Source of the DNA: Gilliamella sp. ESL0405
GTDB lineage: Bacteria; Pseudomonadota; Gammaproteobacteria; Enterobacterales; Orbaceae
Assembly (NCBI RefSeq): GCF_019469205.1
Contig: NZ_CP048265.1
Coordinates: forward strand, 1,984,001 to 2,048,000
DNA length: 64,000 bases
Reading direction: 5' to 3'
A program made the position numbers and the translations under genes. Shown piece after piece: positions 1 to 10,075 of the stretch (the first letter of the stretch is position 1; every line of letters starts with the position of its first letter). The notes beneath the pieces were generated by a model. The model was not told the origin of the DNA, made no database searches, and was given only the letters and a program-made list of their open reading frames with translations.

Positions 1-1052
1 ATAATCGCTGGTGTATGGGAAACTTAATTAACCTAAGATTAATTTTTAAAAGTGGTATCAAACTGACGCATCGCGTGATGTTTATAACCAGTGGCATGGC
101 TTATATCTCGTCACTACTGTGGTTAGTGTTTTTAATATTTTCTACCCTTTTATTGCTGGTATTTAATATTTCTGAACCCCAGTATTTTTTCCAATCGAAT
201 CAGTTTTATCCTACTTGGCCTCGGTGGAATGAACAATTAGCGATACAGCTTTTATCGACAACAATGGTATTACTGTTTGCACCTAAATTTTTTAGTTACG
301 GCATTATTATCGCCAGAACAGGGGCAAAAGATGTCGGTGGCATTTTCAAATTAACCTTATCAATACTGATCGAAATGCTTTGGTCGATGATTCTTGCGCC
401 TATTCGCATGATTTTCCATAGTAAATTTGTATTAAAAGCATGGCTTGGCAGCAAAATACAGTGGAAATCGCCTTCACGAAATGATGATGCGTTAACATGG
501 GGTGAATCATTCTATTTCTGCTGGCCACTATCACTATTAGGCATCGTTTGGCTTGCAATTATTATTTGGTTAAATCCGCAATTTACTTATTGGTATATCG
601 CCATACTTATACCACTAACTATTTCGCCGTTAGTCATTCGAGTATCGGGATTATCAAGTTTAGGAATAAAAGCCAAAAAGGCAGGACTATTTTTAACACC
701 GGAAGAAACTCATCCGGCAAAAGCAGTGCGTTTAACTGGCGAATATTTAGTCCAAACTCGAGCTGCTTTTGTCGAGCATGGTTTTGTTATGGCGCTTGTC
801 GATCCTGTTTATAATGCGCTTACTTGCGCATTGTCGACATCAAGGCACTTACCTAATAGCAAAAATCAACAAAAACGCGCCGAACTTATCGAGCACTATC
901 AACAAGTTGATTTAGAAAAAATAAGTCAAGAACAGCAATTAATGATTTTAGAAGATCCTATTATACTTTCTGCACTACATCGCCATATTTGGCTACAACA
1001 AGAAAAATACGACAATTTGTTCACATTGTGGCAAAATGAACGCCAACAATAA
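1..1052 (+). CDS. opgH: Glucan glucosyltransferase OpgH (MdoH), C-terminal part
   Basis: The reading frame is open from the left window edge, so this is the 3' part of a longer gene; the ATG at 15 is internal. The translated fragment begins with N-R-W-C-M-G-N-L and continues with an RMIFHS-like stretch, a pattern I recognise from the end of the glycosyltransferase domain and the following membrane segments of OpgH. About 350 residues are visible, against a family length near 850. Several hydrophobic segments are seen (near residues 22-50, 75-95, 165-185 and 190-210 of the visible part). OpgH is an inner-membrane enzyme that polymerises UDP-glucose into osmoregulated periplasmic glucans. The gene is followed by a strong hairpin terminator, so it is probably the last gene of opgGH. 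Family call is confident; the N-terminal catalytic part lies outside the window. Confidence 0.9.
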   Translation, partial: NRWCMGNLINLRLIFKSGIKLTHRVMFITSGMAYISSLLWLVFLIFSTLLLLVFNISEPQYFFQSNQFYPTWPRWNEQLAIQLLSTTMVLLFAPKFFSYGIIIARTGAKDVGGIFKLTLSILIEMLWSMILAPIRMIFHSKFVLKAWLGSKIQWKSPSRNDDALTWGESFYFCWPLSLLGIVWLAIIIWLNPQFTYWYIAILIPLTISPLVIRVSGLSSLGIKAKKAGLFLTPEETHPAKAVRLTGEYLVQTRAAFVEHGFVMALVDPVYNALTCALSTSRHLPNSKNQQKRAELIEHYQQVDLEKISQEQQLMILEDPIILSALHRHIWLQQEKYDNLFTLWQNERQQ

Positions 1053-1090
1053 GAGATAGGGTGAGTAACACCCTATTTCTCTTCTTTTTT
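1053..1090 (+). terminator. Rho-independent terminator after opgH
   Basis: GAGATAGGGTG at 1053-1063 pairs with CACCCTAT plus TCTC at 1069-1081 across a 5-nt loop, followed by a T-rich tract (CTTCTTTTTT). It starts directly after the opgH stop codon. Confidence 0.85.
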
Positions 1091-1120
1091 AGTAACTGAT
1101 CAATTCCATGGATATTTTTT

Positions 1121-2095
1121 ATGACTTGGCAACCTACTGCATCTATAAATAATTTACTTAAGCGAGCTAAAATTGTTTCTCAAATAAGACAATTTTTTAC
1201 CGATCGCTGTATATTAGAAGTTGAAACACCGATTTTAAGTCAATATGCAGTAACAGATGTTCATTTAAGTTCTTTTCATACACAATATTTAAAACCTGGG
1301 GAAGATGAAGGGCAACAAGGGCGTAAGATGTCATTAATTACTAGCCCTGAGTACCATATGAAACGCCTACTAGCTGCTGGTAGTGGACCGATTTATCAGC
1401 TGGTTAAATGTTTTCGTAACCATGAAGAAATTAGCCGAATTCATAATCCGGAATTCACTATGCTTGAATGGTATCGAATTCAGTTTGATATGATGCAAAT
1501 GATCAATGAAGTTGATGATCTGCTACAAACAGTTTTAGATTGTGAACCGGCTGAACGAATTAGCTACCAAAAAGTTTTTCAACGTCATCTTAACATCGAT
1601 CCGTTAGAAGCTGACCATGCAACTTTAGTTAATGCGCTGACTCAACTCAATGTTGAAATTGATGCTAATAATTTTGACAGAGATACACTACTACAATGCT
1701 TGTTCTCCTTCGGGATTGAACCTCACATTGGTCAAGATAAGCCTGTTGCAGTGTTTAATTTCCCTGCATCACAAGCGGCACTTGCCGCCATTAGTTCAGA
1801 AGATCATCGTGTAGCCAGCCGTTTTGAGTTTTACTACAAAGGGGTCGAACTTGCTAACGGCTTTAAAGAGCTGACAAATCCACAAGAACAAAGAATGCGT
1901 TTTGAGCAAAACAACATTGATCGTGCTAATCAAAATTTACCACCTCAAAATATTGATATTGAACTACTAGCGGCCATGGAATCAGGTCTACCTGATTGTG
2001 CTGGGGTTGCAGTCGGTTTAGATCGATTAATCATGTTAGCACTCAACGCTGATAGTTTAGATGATGTCATGTCATTTACTTTTGAAAGGGCTTAA
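1121..2095 (+). CDS. epmA: Elongation factor P beta-lysine ligase EpmA
   Basis: This 324-residue protein is a class II lysyl-tRNA-synthetase paralogue without an anticodon-binding domain (PoxA/GenX/YjeA). It activates beta-lysine and attaches it to a lysine of EF-P, which helps ribosomes through polyproline stretches. Class II motifs are visible: motif 2 around residues 95-115 (CFRNHEEIS followed by [11 protein letters not shown]) and motif 3 near residues 296-308 ([12 protein letters not shown]). Length matches the E. coli enzyme (325). It is followed after two bases by rmuC, so the two are probably co-transcribed. The partner genes epmB and efp are not in the window. Confidence 0.95.
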   Translation: MTWQPTASINNLLKRAKIVSQIRQFFTDRCILEVETPILSQYAVTDVHLSSFHTQYLKPGEDEGQQGRKMSLITSPEYHMKRLLAAGSGPIYQLVKCFRNHEEISRIHNPEFTMLEWYRIQFDMMQMINEVDDLLQTVLDCEPAERISYQKVFQRHLNIDPLEADHATLVNALTQLNVEIDANNFDRDTLLQCLFSFGIEPHIGQDKPVAVFNFPASQAALAAISSEDHRVASRFEFYYKGVELANGFKELTNPQEQRMRFEQNNIDRANQNLPPQNIDIELLAAMESGLPDCAGVAVGLDRLIMLALNADSLDDVMSFTFERA

Positions 2096-2097
2096 TT

Positions 2098-3447
2098 ATG
2101 CTAGAAACGTTAAGCTCAATTGACTGGATTTTAGTAACAATCAGTGCAGTAGCACTGATTTTATTGATTCTGGTTATTAAACTTAAATTATCTTTAAATA
2201 ATTTAGATCAAATATTTGAGCTGCAATTCACGCAAAAAAACCAAGAAAATCAAACATTAATTTTACAAGTTAAACAGCTTGATGCGCAATTGAATCAGTA
2301 TCGTGAACAACATATTGCCCAAAATATCAAAATAAGTGAGCTAAAAACCCGGTTAGAAGAGACGTTAAGTTCTGCCCATGAAAAGCAAATCCTGCTTGAA
2401 CAAAGTGAACAGCGTTTAACCACCCAATTTGAAAATCTGGCTAATCGTATTTTTGAAAGCAGTGGTAAAAAAATTGAGCAACAAAATAAGCAAAGTTTGG
2501 ATTTTCTGCTTTCACCACTAAAAGAGCAATTAGAAGGGTTTAAAAAGCAAGTTCAAGACAGTTTTGGACAAGAAGCCAAAGAGCGCCATACCTTAACCCA
2601 CGAAATTCGTAACTTGCAACAACTTAATGAGCAGATGACCAAAGAGGCAACTAATCTTACCAATGCTCTAAAAGGTAATAATAAAACGCAAGGTAATTGG
2701 GGTGAGTTTATTCTAAGCCAAATTTTGGATAATTCCGGATTGCGAATGGGGTATGAATATGAAACTCAAGTCAATTTAACCAATGAAAATAAGCAACGTC
2801 TACAACCGGATGTGATTGTTCACCTTCCTCAAGGAGGTGATGTGGTTATCGACTCTAAAGTAACGCTGGTTGCTTATGAGCGCTTTTTTAACAGTGACGA
2901 TGAGGTAGCTCGCGCTAAAGCCATGAGCGAACATTTAACCGCAGTACGAAATCATTTAAAACAGTTAAGTCAAAAAGATTATCATAAATTAATTGGTATC
3001 AATTCGCTTGATTACATTTTAATGTTTATTCCGGTTGAGCCTGCGTTTTTATCCGCAATTGATAACGATCCGGCATTAATCAACGATGCACTAAAAAATA
3101 ACATAATGATAGTTAGCCCAACAACGCTGTTAGTCGCACTACGGACTATCCATAATTTATGGCGATACGAATATCAAAATCGAAATGCCGAACTGATTGC
3201 CGATAAAGCAAGTAAATTATATGACAAAATGCGAGGCTTTATTGAGGATATGGAAGGATTAGGCAATTGCTTAGATAAAGCACAACAGACCTATCAAAGC
3301 TCAATGAACAAATTAGCAAAAGGTCGTGGCAATGTTATTGGTCAAATCGAACGCTTTCGAGAGTTAGGCATCGAAGTAAAAAAACCAATAAACCCGGATA
3401 TAGCACTATTATCGATAGATGAACTGGAGCAAGAAAACGAAAATTAA
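2098..3447 (+). CDS. rmuC: DNA recombination protein RmuC
   Basis: The 449-residue product has a single N-terminal membrane segment (about residues 10-27), a long coiled coil (about 35-190) and the RmuC domain (about 190-420), which contains the conserved GNWGE and DVVIDSKVTL stretches typical of this PD-(D/E)XK-like family. RmuC limits DNA inversions at short inverted repeats and is thought to act as a structural protein or nuclease on rearranged DNA. It begins two bases after epmA. The dispersed 40-bp repeat (copy A) starts seven bases after its stop codon. Family assignment is secure; the exact biochemical role of RmuC is unresolved in general. Confidence 0.93.
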   Translation: MLETLSSIDWILVTISAVALILLILVIKLKLSLNNLDQIFELQFTQKNQENQTLILQVKQLDAQLNQYREQHIAQNIKISELKTRLEETLSSAHEKQILLEQSEQRLTTQFENLANRIFESSGKKIEQQNKQSLDFLLSPLKEQLEGFKKQVQDSFGQEAKERHTLTHEIRNLQQLNEQMTKEATNLTNALKGNNKTQGNWGEFILSQILDNSGLRMGYEYETQVNLTNENKQRLQPDVIVHLPQGGDVVIDSKVTLVAYERFFNSDDEVARAKAMSEHLTAVRNHLKQLSQKDYHKLIGINSLDYILMFIPVEPAFLSAIDNDPALINDALKNNIMIVSPTTLLVALRTIHNLWRYEYQNRNAELIADKASKLYDKMRGFIEDMEGLGNCLDKAQQTYQSSMNKLAKGRGNVIGQIERFRELGIEVKKPINPDIALLSIDELEQENEN

Positions 3448-3453
3448 CTATTT

Positions 3454-3497
3454 TTGTCAAGAAGTTTCAGAAAATACCTACGTTTCAGTATAAAATA
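3454..3497 (+). repeat. Dispersed intergenic repeat, copy A
   Basis: An AT-rich unit beginning TTGTCAAGAAGTTTCAG and ending ACGTTTCAGTATAAAA. Near-identical units occur at 33771-33812 (inverted) and 63882-63927, with a diverged one at 63832-63872. All lie between genes. Function unknown; it contains TTTCAG twice, 21 bases apart. Confidence 0.8.
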
Positions 3498-3503
3498 TCG
3501 TAA

Positions 3504-3532
3504 TTCACCATGATTAAAAATACGTGTATACT
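3504..3532 (+). promoter_or_regulatory. Putative sigma-70 promoter for xseB-ispA-dxs
   Basis: TTCACC at 3504-3509 and TATACT at 3527-3532 are separated by 17 bases, about 30 bases upstream of the xseB start at 3564. Only the -10 is a good match, so this is a suggestion. Confidence 0.45.
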
Positions 3533-3563
3533 CATTTAGCAAAGCAAAAAGAAGGAGTACATT

Positions 3564-3809
3564 ATGGCAAAAAAACAGGATAAAGAACCGAGTTTTGAAG
3601 AAACAATCAAACAACTCGAAACTATCGTGACTCAACTGGAAAATGGTGATTTACCATTAGATGAGGCGTTAAACGAATTCGAGAAAGGCATAAAACTGGC
3701 TAGAGCCGGGCAAAAACAGCTCAGCCAAGCTGAACAACGTATTCAAATTTTACTGTCTGAAAATAGTGAAGCACAATTATCAGAATTTGAACTTGATGAT
3801 AATGAATAA
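3564..3809 (+). CDS. xseB: Exodeoxyribonuclease VII small subunit
   Basis: This 81-residue protein carries the XseB signature ([18 protein letters not shown] followed by [13 protein letters not shown]), forming two helices that assemble around the large subunit XseA. ExoVII degrades single-stranded DNA from both ends. A strong ribosome-binding site (GAAGGAG) precedes the ATG. The gene opens the xseB-ispA-dxs operon, an arrangement known from E. coli. xseA is not in the window. Confidence 0.95.
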   Translation: MAKKQDKEPSFEETIKQLETIVTQLENGDLPLDEALNEFEKGIKLARAGQKQLSQAEQRIQILLSENSEAQLSEFELDDNE

Positions 3810-4671
3810 TCTTAAGCCTTTGCAGCAACGAATCAATTCCTTCTTAACCGATTATATATCGCAGTGTGAACACTCAAACCTACAACAAGCAATGAGTTAC
3901 AGCCTGCTAGCCGGCGGTAAGCGCATTCGACCTGTGTTAGTCTATTTAACCGGTCAGATGTTTAACTGCCCACTGACTAAGCTTGATTCAGCTGCGGCGG
4001 CAATTGAAGCAATTCACACTTACTCATTAATACATGATGATTTACCGGCAATGGATAATGATGATCTTCGGCGAGGAAAGCCAACTTGCCATATCCAGTT
4101 TGGTCAAGCCCAAGCTATACTTGCCGGCGATGCATTACAATCGTTGGCCTTTAGTTTAATATCAGAGTGTGAAAATATTAATGATCAAATCAAAGTCAAT
4201 ATGATAGCAGAGCTTGCTCGTGCAAGCGGTTTATCGGGGATGTGCTTAGGTCAGTCACTGGATCTGCAAGCAGAGCACCAAACTATTTCACTTGAACATC
4301 TACAGCAAATTCACCGATTTAAAACTGGTGCCCTTATCAAAGCTGCTGTACGCTTAGGTGCTTTTGCCAGTGGTGATATTGCCCTACCCTATTATTCGAT
4401 GCTGGATAACTATGCTCAAGCGATTGGATTAGCTTTTCAAATTCAAGATGATATTTTAGATGTCATCGGCGATCAATCTATCATGGGAAAACCTCAAGGA
4501 TCGGATATTGCACTTAAAAAGAGTACTTACCCGGCACTTGTTGGTTTACAAACTGCGACTAACATGACTAAAGCGCTACATACTCAAGCTATCGATAGTC
4601 TGAAGAAAATACCTTATAATAGTCAACCACTGCAAGATCTTGCTGATTATATTATTAATCGAAATAGTTAA
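3802..4671 (+). CDS. ispA: Farnesyl diphosphate synthase (geranyltranstransferase)
   Basis: IspA condenses IPP with DMAPP and then geranyl diphosphate to make farnesyl diphosphate, the precursor of undecaprenyl phosphate and quinone side chains. Both aspartate-rich motifs are present: [10 protein letters not shown] near residue 80 and [12 protein letters not shown] near residue 220. I chose the ATG at 3802 (289 residues), which overlaps the xseB stop by eight bases and suggests translational coupling; an upstream in-frame ATG at 3766 would read deep into xseB. It is followed after 11 bases by dxs, the entry enzyme for the same pathway. Confidence 0.95.
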   Translation: MNNLKPLQQRINSFLTDYISQCEHSNLQQAMSYSLLAGGKRIRPVLVYLTGQMFNCPLTKLDSAAAAIEAIHTYSLIHDDLPAMDNDDLRRGKPTCHIQFGQAQAILAGDALQSLAFSLISECENINDQIKVNMIAELARASGLSGMCLGQSLDLQAEHQTISLEHLQQIHRFKTGALIKAAVRLGAFASGDIALPYYSMLDNYAQAIGLAFQIQDDILDVIGDQSIMGKPQGSDIALKKSTYPALVGLQTATNMTKALHTQAIDSLKKIPYNSQPLQDLADYIINRNS

Positions 4672-4682
4672 CCAATAACTTA

Positions 4683-6548
4683 ATGGCAAAAATGAATTTA
4701 GACAATTACCCGTTATTAAAACACATTAACTCGCCTGAGGATCTCAGACGATATCCGCTATCGCAACTAGCGGCTATCTGCCATGAGTTAAGACAATACT
4801 TGCTTGCCAGTGTCAGCCAGTCTAGTGGTCATTTAGCATCGGGACTTGGAGTCGTTGAGCTAACTACCGCTTTACATTATGTCTATCTCACACCATTTGA
4901 TAAAATTATATGGGATGTAGGGCACCAAGCTTATCCACATAAGATCTTAACCGGACGCCGTGATCAGATGTTAACCATACGTCAAAAAGACGGTTTACGT
5001 CCCTTTCCACATCGTGATGAAAGTGAGTATGATGTCCTTACAACCGGTCACTCCTCCACCTCAATTAGTGCGGCTTTAGGCATTGCCATTAGTGAACAAA
5101 AAAAACAGTCTGGACAAAAAGTTGCTGCCATTATAGGTGACGGCGCATTAACTGCCGGTATGGCTTTTGAAGCGATGAATCACGCAGGACATATTAAGCC
5201 CGATATGCTGGTTATTGTTAATGACAATGATATGTCGATATCTGAAAACACTGGCGCACTGAATCAACATTTAACTCAAATTTTAGCCAGCAGAACCTAC
5301 GCATCTTTTCGTGAGAGCGGAAAACGCGTGCTTGAAAATATTCCGCCATTAAAAGAACTTTTTAAAAAGACCGAGGAGCATTTAAAAGGTTTAGTCACAC
5401 CGGCAATACTTTTTGAAGAGCTAGGATTTAACTATATTGGACCAATTGATGGCCACGATATTGAAAATTTAGTCAGCACGTTACAAAAAGTTAAGCAGTT
5501 AAAAGGCCCACAGCTACTTCATGTGATCACTCAAAAAGGCAAGGGCTATGCGCCGGCTGAAAAAAATCCCACTTTGTGGCACGGTGTTCCTAAATTTAAT
5601 CCTGTTGACGGTGTATTACCAGCCGCCGATAAAATTACTCCAACCTATAGTCAAATCTTTGGCGATTGGTTGTGCGAAGTGGCAAAAACGGATAAACGCT
5701 TAATGGCAATCACACCGGCTATGAGTGAAGGTTCCGGCATGACTGAATTTGCCCGCCTTTATCCCGAACAATTTTTCGATGTTGCCATTGCCGAGCAACA
5801 TGCCGTCACACTCGCAGCAGGTTTTGCTATTAGTGATTTAAAGCCTGTTGTGGCAATTTATTCAACCTTCTTACAGCGGGCTTATGATCAGCTTATACAT
5901 GATGTTGCCATTCAAAACTTACCGGTACTATTTGCGATCGATCGAGCCGGTATTGTTGGTGCCGACGGTGAAACACATCAAGGTGCTTTTGACTTAAGTT
6001 ATTTGCGCTGTATCCCAAATATGGTCATAATGACACCGAGTGATGAAAACGAATGTCGGCGAATGCTAAATACCGGTTATTTGCATAATGGACCTTCTGC
6101 TGTGCGTTATCCTCGAGGAGAAGGAACAGGCGCTAGTTTGACACCACTTACAACAATTCCAATAGGTGAGTCGAGATTATGCCGAACAGGTGAAAACATT
6201 GCTTTACTCAACTTTGGCACATTATTGCCTGAAATTTTACAAGCCGCTGAGCAAATTAATGCTACAGTCATTGATATGCGTTTTGTCAAACCATTGGATG
6301 AAAAAGTCCTTTTGCACATTAGCCAAAGCCATAATATACTTGTTACTGTTGAAGAAAACAGTATTAAAGGTGGCGCCGGAAGTGGCGTCAATGAATTTTT
6401 ATTATCGAAAAAAATAAAATGTGATATTTTAAACATCGGTTTACCTGATGAGTTTATCCCACAAGGCTCACAAAATGAGATCCGTTCAGAAATGGGATTG
6501 AACTGTGAACATATAATCGAAAAAATTAATGAATTTAAAAAACGATAG
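4683..6548 (+). CDS. dxs: 1-deoxy-D-xylulose-5-phosphate synthase
   Basis: The 621-residue enzyme condenses pyruvate and glyceraldehyde 3-phosphate using thiamine diphosphate, the first step of the MEP isoprenoid pathway (also feeding thiamine and pyridoxal synthesis). Visible motifs are [14 protein letters not shown] near residue 80, the cofactor-binding [18 protein letters not shown] near 155-172 with the following NDNDMSIS, and the transketolase-type [13 protein letters not shown] near 370. Length matches E. coli Dxs (620). It is third in the xseB-ispA-dxs operon. A second in-frame ATG lies three codons downstream, so the start is uncertain by 9 bases. Confidence 0.97.
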   Translation: MAKMNLDNYPLLKHINSPEDLRRYPLSQLAAICHELRQYLLASVSQSSGHLASGLGVVELTTALHYVYLTPFDKIIWDVGHQAYPHKILTGRRDQMLTIRQKDGLRPFPHRDESEYDVLTTGHSSTSISAALGIAISEQKKQSGQKVAAIIGDGALTAGMAFEAMNHAGHIKPDMLVIVNDNDMSISENTGALNQHLTQILASRTYASFRESGKRVLENIPPLKELFKKTEEHLKGLVTPAILFEELGFNYIGPIDGHDIENLVSTLQKVKQLKGPQLLHVITQKGKGYAPAEKNPTLWHGVPKFNPVDGVLPAADKITPTYSQIFGDWLCEVAKTDKRLMAITPAMSEGSGMTEFARLYPEQFFDVAIAEQHAVTLAAGFAISDLKPVVAIYSTFLQRAYDQLIHDVAIQNLPVLFAIDRAGIVGADGETHQGAFDLSYLRCIPNMVIMTPSDENECRRMLNTGYLHNGPSAVRYPRGEGTGASLTPLTTIPIGESRLCRTGENIALLNFGTLLPEILQAAEQINATVIDMRFVKPLDEKVLLHISQSHNILVTVEENSIKGGAGSGVNEFLLSKKIKCDILNIGLPDEFIPQGSQNEIRSEMGLNCEHIIEKINEFKKR

Positions 6549-6555
6549 GTTAAAT

Positions 6556-6840
6556 ATGGAAACTCAAGCTGTCACGATTCAAATTTTTGGACGAACTTTA
6601 AAGTTTAACTGTCCGGTAGATGAAGTTGACGCATTAAAAAGTGCCGCTCAAGATCTTGAAACCCGATTAACAAATTTACGAGAAAAATCGCCCCAGATTG
6701 GTAGCGATCAACTTATCATGACTGCAGCACTCAATATTTCTTATGAATTGACTAAAGAAAAAGAAAAAAGCAATGAATTTAGTAATCGTTTAAAAATGTT
6801 ACAACAATTGCTTGATTCAGCTCTTAATACCAACATCTAA
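6556..6840 (+). CDS. zapA: Cell division protein ZapA
   Basis: The 94-residue product begins METQAVTIQIFGRTL and has the ZapA layout: a short beta-rich head followed by a long C-terminal coiled coil (about 50-90). ZapA binds FtsZ and bundles protofilaments at the Z ring, acting through ZapB. The start at 6556 was preferred because it is preceded by an AGGT ribosome-binding site and matches family length; a longer frame starting at 6529 lies inside dxs. It stands directly upstream of 6S RNA and fau, as in E. coli (zapA-ssrS-fau). Confidence 0.92.
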   Translation: METQAVTIQIFGRTLKFNCPVDEVDALKSAAQDLETRLTNLREKSPQIGSDQLIMTAALNISYELTKEKEKSNEFSNRLKMLQQLLDSALNTNI

Positions 6841-6904
6841 CCAAATAATTTGTAAATTTAACACAAATACTATTGTATGATTTTCTAAATTTTGTATTAT
6901 GTTA

Positions 6905-7090
6905 ACCATCTCTGAGATGTTCGCGAGAAGGGTTAGTCCCCTGAGCCGATATTCTTTATTTTAGAACGGTGTGATTTTTAATTGGTGTGTATGCCTTATT
7001 TATAAGGAAACCTAAAAATTAAAACATATTGTTCACCTTGAACCTTGGGTTCAAGGGTTACAACCTTAACGACATCTTGGAGTGTTTTAC
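6905..7090 (+). ncRNA. ssrS: 6S RNA
   Basis: The region shows the hallmark blocks of gammaproteobacterial 6S RNA: CTCTGAGATGTTCGCGAG near 6910, AGTCCCCTGAGCCGATATT near 6935, TTCACCTTGAACC and GGGTTCAAGGGTTACA around 7032-7061, and the closing-stem strand ACATCTTGGAG near 7072-7082. It folds as a long rod with a central bulge that mimics an open promoter and sequesters sigma-70 RNA polymerase in stationary phase. Its position between zapA and fau is the conserved one, and fau is normally co-transcribed. Ends are estimated to within a few bases. Confidence 0.95.
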
Positions 7091-7114
7091 CCCTTACGTT
7101 GCTGAAGATTAATC

Positions 7115-7660
7115 ATGAATATTCGTCAGTTCATCCGTCAAAAAAGACGCCAATTGTCTAACCATGAACGCCAACTTGCTCAGCAAGCGATTTATCAGAA
7201 AATTGCTAATCATGATGTAATTAAAACAGCTCAAAATATCGGTATCTTTCTGTCGTTTGATGGCGAAGTTGACACCAAACCGATTATTGAATATTTATGG
7301 CAACAAAATAAATCGGTCTACTTGCCAGTAATTCACCCTTTTGTGCCTTACCATTTATTATTTTTGAAGTTTACGCCCGATACGCCACTTAGCCAAAATC
7401 AATATGGCATTTTACAACCTGCCTTAAATGTATCAAACGTTTTACCCTCCCCACAGCTTGATGTTATTTTTACACCACTGGTAGCATTTGACGACCGAGG
7501 ATTTCGTATCGGTATGGGGGGTGGCTATTATGATCGCTTGCTTGAAAACTACCAACAACAGCAAATTTATCCTATCGGGTTGGCATTTGCCTGCCAAAAA
7601 ATTGATCATGTTGATAATCAGCATTGGGATGTTCAATTACCGGAAATCATTTATGCTTAA
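7115..7660 (+). CDS. fau: 5-formyltetrahydrofolate cyclo-ligase
   Basis: The 181-residue protein (YgfA/FAU1 family) converts 5-formyl-THF with ATP into 5,10-methenyl-THF, returning a storage folate to the one-carbon pool. The family signature GMGGGYYDRLL is visible near residues 133-143, with an N-terminal basic helix (KRRQLSNHERQ) typical of the family. It lies immediately downstream of 6S RNA, the conserved context linked to persister formation and stationary-phase physiology in E. coli. Confidence 0.94.
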   Translation: MNIRQFIRQKRRQLSNHERQLAQQAIYQKIANHDVIKTAQNIGIFLSFDGEVDTKPIIEYLWQQNKSVYLPVIHPFVPYHLLFLKFTPDTPLSQNQYGILQPALNVSNVLPSPQLDVIFTPLVAFDDRGFRIGMGGGYYDRLLENYQQQQIYPIGLAFACQKIDHVDNQHWDVQLPEIIYA

Positions 7661-7894
7661 TCTAGTTAACGAGTCATTCTCATATTCATTACCGCTCATA
7701 GCGAGATTAAAAAATAATTAATTTGTTTTTTCTACAATTAAAAGCCAATTTAGTTATATAATAAATCGAGCAATATCTTTTTTTACACGCATCACCGTCT
7801 TTATCTTATTCCTTAATAAATTAATTTTTCAATAAAATCAGTCACAACTCTTTAACTATAAAGGTACGATCTAATAACCAGAAGGAGTGTTGCA

Positions 7895-9355
7895 ATGTCA
7901 GAAAAAAAAGAACTCACCACCAATAATGGTGCCCCTATTGCCGACAATCAAAACTCTCGCACTGCAGGCCCTCGTGGACCAGTATTGATTGACGACTATC
8001 AATTGATCGAAAAACTCGCTCAGTTTAACCGTGAAAATATTCCGGAAAGACGAGTGCATGCCAAAGGCTCCGGTGCACATGGAACATTCACCGTCACCAA
8101 TGATATTACTCAATATACCTATGCCAGTATCTTTGCCAAAGTAGGCAAACAAACTCCCGTTTTTGCTCGATTTTCAACTGTTGGCGGTGAACGTGGTTCA
8201 TCTGACACGGCACGTGATCCACGTGGATTTTCAGTAAAATTTTACACAGATCAAGGTAACTGGGATATCGTCGGTAATAACACGCCAGTATTTTTTATTC
8301 GTGATGCACTCAAATTCCCGGACTTTATTCATACGCAAAAACGCGATCCTAAGACCAACTTAAAAGATCCGCAAATGATGTGGGACTTTTTTTCTTTATC
8401 GCCAGAATCACTTCATCAGGTAACGATTCTATTTTCTGACCGAGGCATTCCGGACGGGTTTCGGCATATGCATGGTTTTGGTAGCCATACTTATAGTTTA
8501 ATCAACAAAGACAATGTACGAACTTGGGTAAAATGGCATTTTAGAACGGAACAAGGTATTAAAAATATTCATCCTAAAAAAGCCGCAGAACTCGACGGTA
8601 GCAATCCTGATTCAGCACAAGAAGATCTCTTTAATGCCATTGAACAAGGTGACTATCCTAAATGGCGACTTTATATACAAGTGATGAGTGAAGAACAAGC
8701 GAATAACCACCCGGAAAACCCATTTGATGTCACTAAAGTTTGGTCGCAAAAACAGTTTCCACTTATTGAAGTCGGTGTTATGGAGCTTAATCGTAATCCG
8801 GAAAACTATTTTGCTGAAGTAGAACAAGCCGCATTTGAACCAAGTAATCTCGTACCCGGTACCGGCTTATCACCGGATAAAATGTTACAAGGGCGGGTTT
8901 TTGCTTATGCCGATGCGCACCGTTATCGAATTGGTACAAACTACCAACAATTACCAATCAATGCACCTAAATGTCCGGTACACAATTATCAACGTGACGG
9001 AGCTATGCGCTTTTATACGCCGGATAATGCACCAAACTATGAACCAAATAGTGTTGATAGCGCACCTAAACAACAACCGCAGTATGCTGAGCCACCGATG
9101 CATGTCCCTGCTGGTACAATGGATAGACACGATCATCGTGTTGACGGTGATTACTACTCCCACCCACGTGCATTATTTAATTTGATGCGTCCGGATCAAA
9201 AACAACTGCTTATTGATAATATTGTCACTTCAATGAAAAACGTCGATCGTGATATTCAAATTAGACAGCTTAAACATTTCTATAAAGTACATCCCGATTA
9301 TGGTTCAGGTGTAGCAAAAGGGTTAGGTGTTGAAGTTGATCTAATCAAAAGCTAA
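7895..9355 (+). CDS. katA: Catalase (monofunctional haem catalase, KatA type)
   Basis: The 486-residue protein disproportionates hydrogen peroxide. It belongs to the small-subunit catalases: the distal histidine lies in [11 protein letters not shown] (about His54), the distal asparagine in VGNNTPVFF (about Asn127), and the proximal tyrosine haem ligand in [12 protein letters not shown] (about Tyr338). A good Shine-Dalgarno (AGAAGGAG) precedes the ATG. The gene is monocistronic, with about 230 bases of upstream DNA and a hairpin after the stop. No OxyR site could be identified by eye. Confidence 0.97.
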   Translation: MSEKKELTTNNGAPIADNQNSRTAGPRGPVLIDDYQLIEKLAQFNRENIPERRVHAKGSGAHGTFTVTNDITQYTYASIFAKVGKQTPVFARFSTVGGERGSSDTARDPRGFSVKFYTDQGNWDIVGNNTPVFFIRDALKFPDFIHTQKRDPKTNLKDPQMMWDFFSLSPESLHQVTILFSDRGIPDGFRHMHGFGSHTYSLINKDNVRTWVKWHFRTEQGIKNIHPKKAAELDGSNPDSAQEDLFNAIEQGDYPKWRLYIQVMSEEQANNHPENPFDVTKVWSQKQFPLIEVGVMELNRNPENYFAEVEQAAFEPSNLVPGTGLSPDKMLQGRVFAYADAHRYRIGTNYQQLPINAPKCPVHNYQRDGAMRFYTPDNAPNYEPNSVDSAPKQQPQYAEPPMHVPAGTMDRHDHRVDGDYYSHPRALFNLMRPDQKQLLIDNIVTSMKNVDRDIQIRQLKHFYKVHPDYGSGVAKGLGVEVDLIKS

Positions 9356-9370
9356 AAAGCCAAATAATAG

Positions 9371-9392
9371 TGCCGACACCATTGTGTCGGCA
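9371..9392 (+). terminator. Hairpin after katA
   Basis: TGCCGACAC at 9371-9379 pairs perfectly with GTGTCGGCA at 9384-9392 over a CATT loop. The following T-tract is poor, so termination strength is uncertain. Confidence 0.6.
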
Positions 9393-9429
9393 TTGGCCTT
9401 TGTCTTGATAGAGATAAATGTTAATACCC

Positions 9430-9840
9430 TTACTGTATCTCCTCACATGTTTCATAGACCTTGTCAAACTTATCGGGCTGATTAGTCATTACAAGAGAAA
9501 ATGAATGGTATAAATGCCAAATTAAAGTATTTTCAGCCTTAACTTCATAACTTATGCTATCAGAGTAGCTACATTTTGGTTCTAACTCGATAAAATATTT
9601 GACGTCTTTAAAGTAGCTTGATTTTATCTCACATGAAATCATTTCTTGCCCGGTATAATCATCCAGTTTACCTTTTTGATAATTGATAAACCGATTACCG
9701 GAATAACAAGGCTCATCAATCACATTTTTATTATTTAATTCGGTCAACATCACCCACTTGCCATAATTTTCATGCTCCAAATGAGGCTTAGCATTTACCA
9801 CAAACATAAAAACGATAAAAATAAATAGCAGTCTTTTCAT
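9430..9840 (-). CDS. Small secreted protein of unknown function
   Basis: I do not recognise this 136-residue protein. It begins with a basic pair and a hydrophobic stretch (residues 4-15) ending in VVNA-K, a plausible Sec signal peptide cleaved near residue 17, so the mature protein is probably periplasmic or exported. The mature part has four cysteines (roughly residues 45, 69, 89 and 132), which could form two disulphides, and many aromatic and charged residues. It stands alone between katA and the PTS operon, converging with katA. No lipobox is present. Nothing in the surroundings indicates a role. Confidence 0.6.
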   Translation of the reverse strand: MKRLLFIFIVFMFVVNAKPHLEHENYGKWVMLTELNNKNVIDEPCYSGNRFINYQKGKLDDYTGQEMISCEIKSSYFKDVKYFIELEPKCSYSDSISYEVKAENTLIWHLYHSFSLVMTNQPDKFDKVYETCEEIQ

Positions 9841-10034
9841 GGTTTAGCTCATTGAACTTGATTGATTAGAAATGGCTTATTAAAATCTTTAATTGCTATA
9901 TTGAAAGAATTTTTTGTATTTAAAATGTTATTGAGAAGATAAACGAAAAATAAAACTAAGCTATTTCACTATTGATCCATAACTGCCTATTCCTACAATC
10001 AAATCTGATCCATTTGCTTTGTCACCCTAAATAT

Positions 10035-10060
10035 AATGCCGATTAACGTTAATCGGCATT
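10035..10060. terminator. Perfect palindrome at the end of the PTS operon
   Basis: A 26-bp perfectly self-complementary sequence with half-site AATGCCGATTAAC lies 16 bases past the last PTS-operon gene on the minus strand. It is probably a terminator, although the following tract on the minus strand is A/T mixed and not a T run. Confidence 0.55.
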
Positions 10061-10075
10061 GATTATCTGATGAAG

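Noticed and set aside
8835-9185. A 116-codon frame inside katA
   Set aside because: It lies wholly within catalase in another frame and has low-complexity composition.
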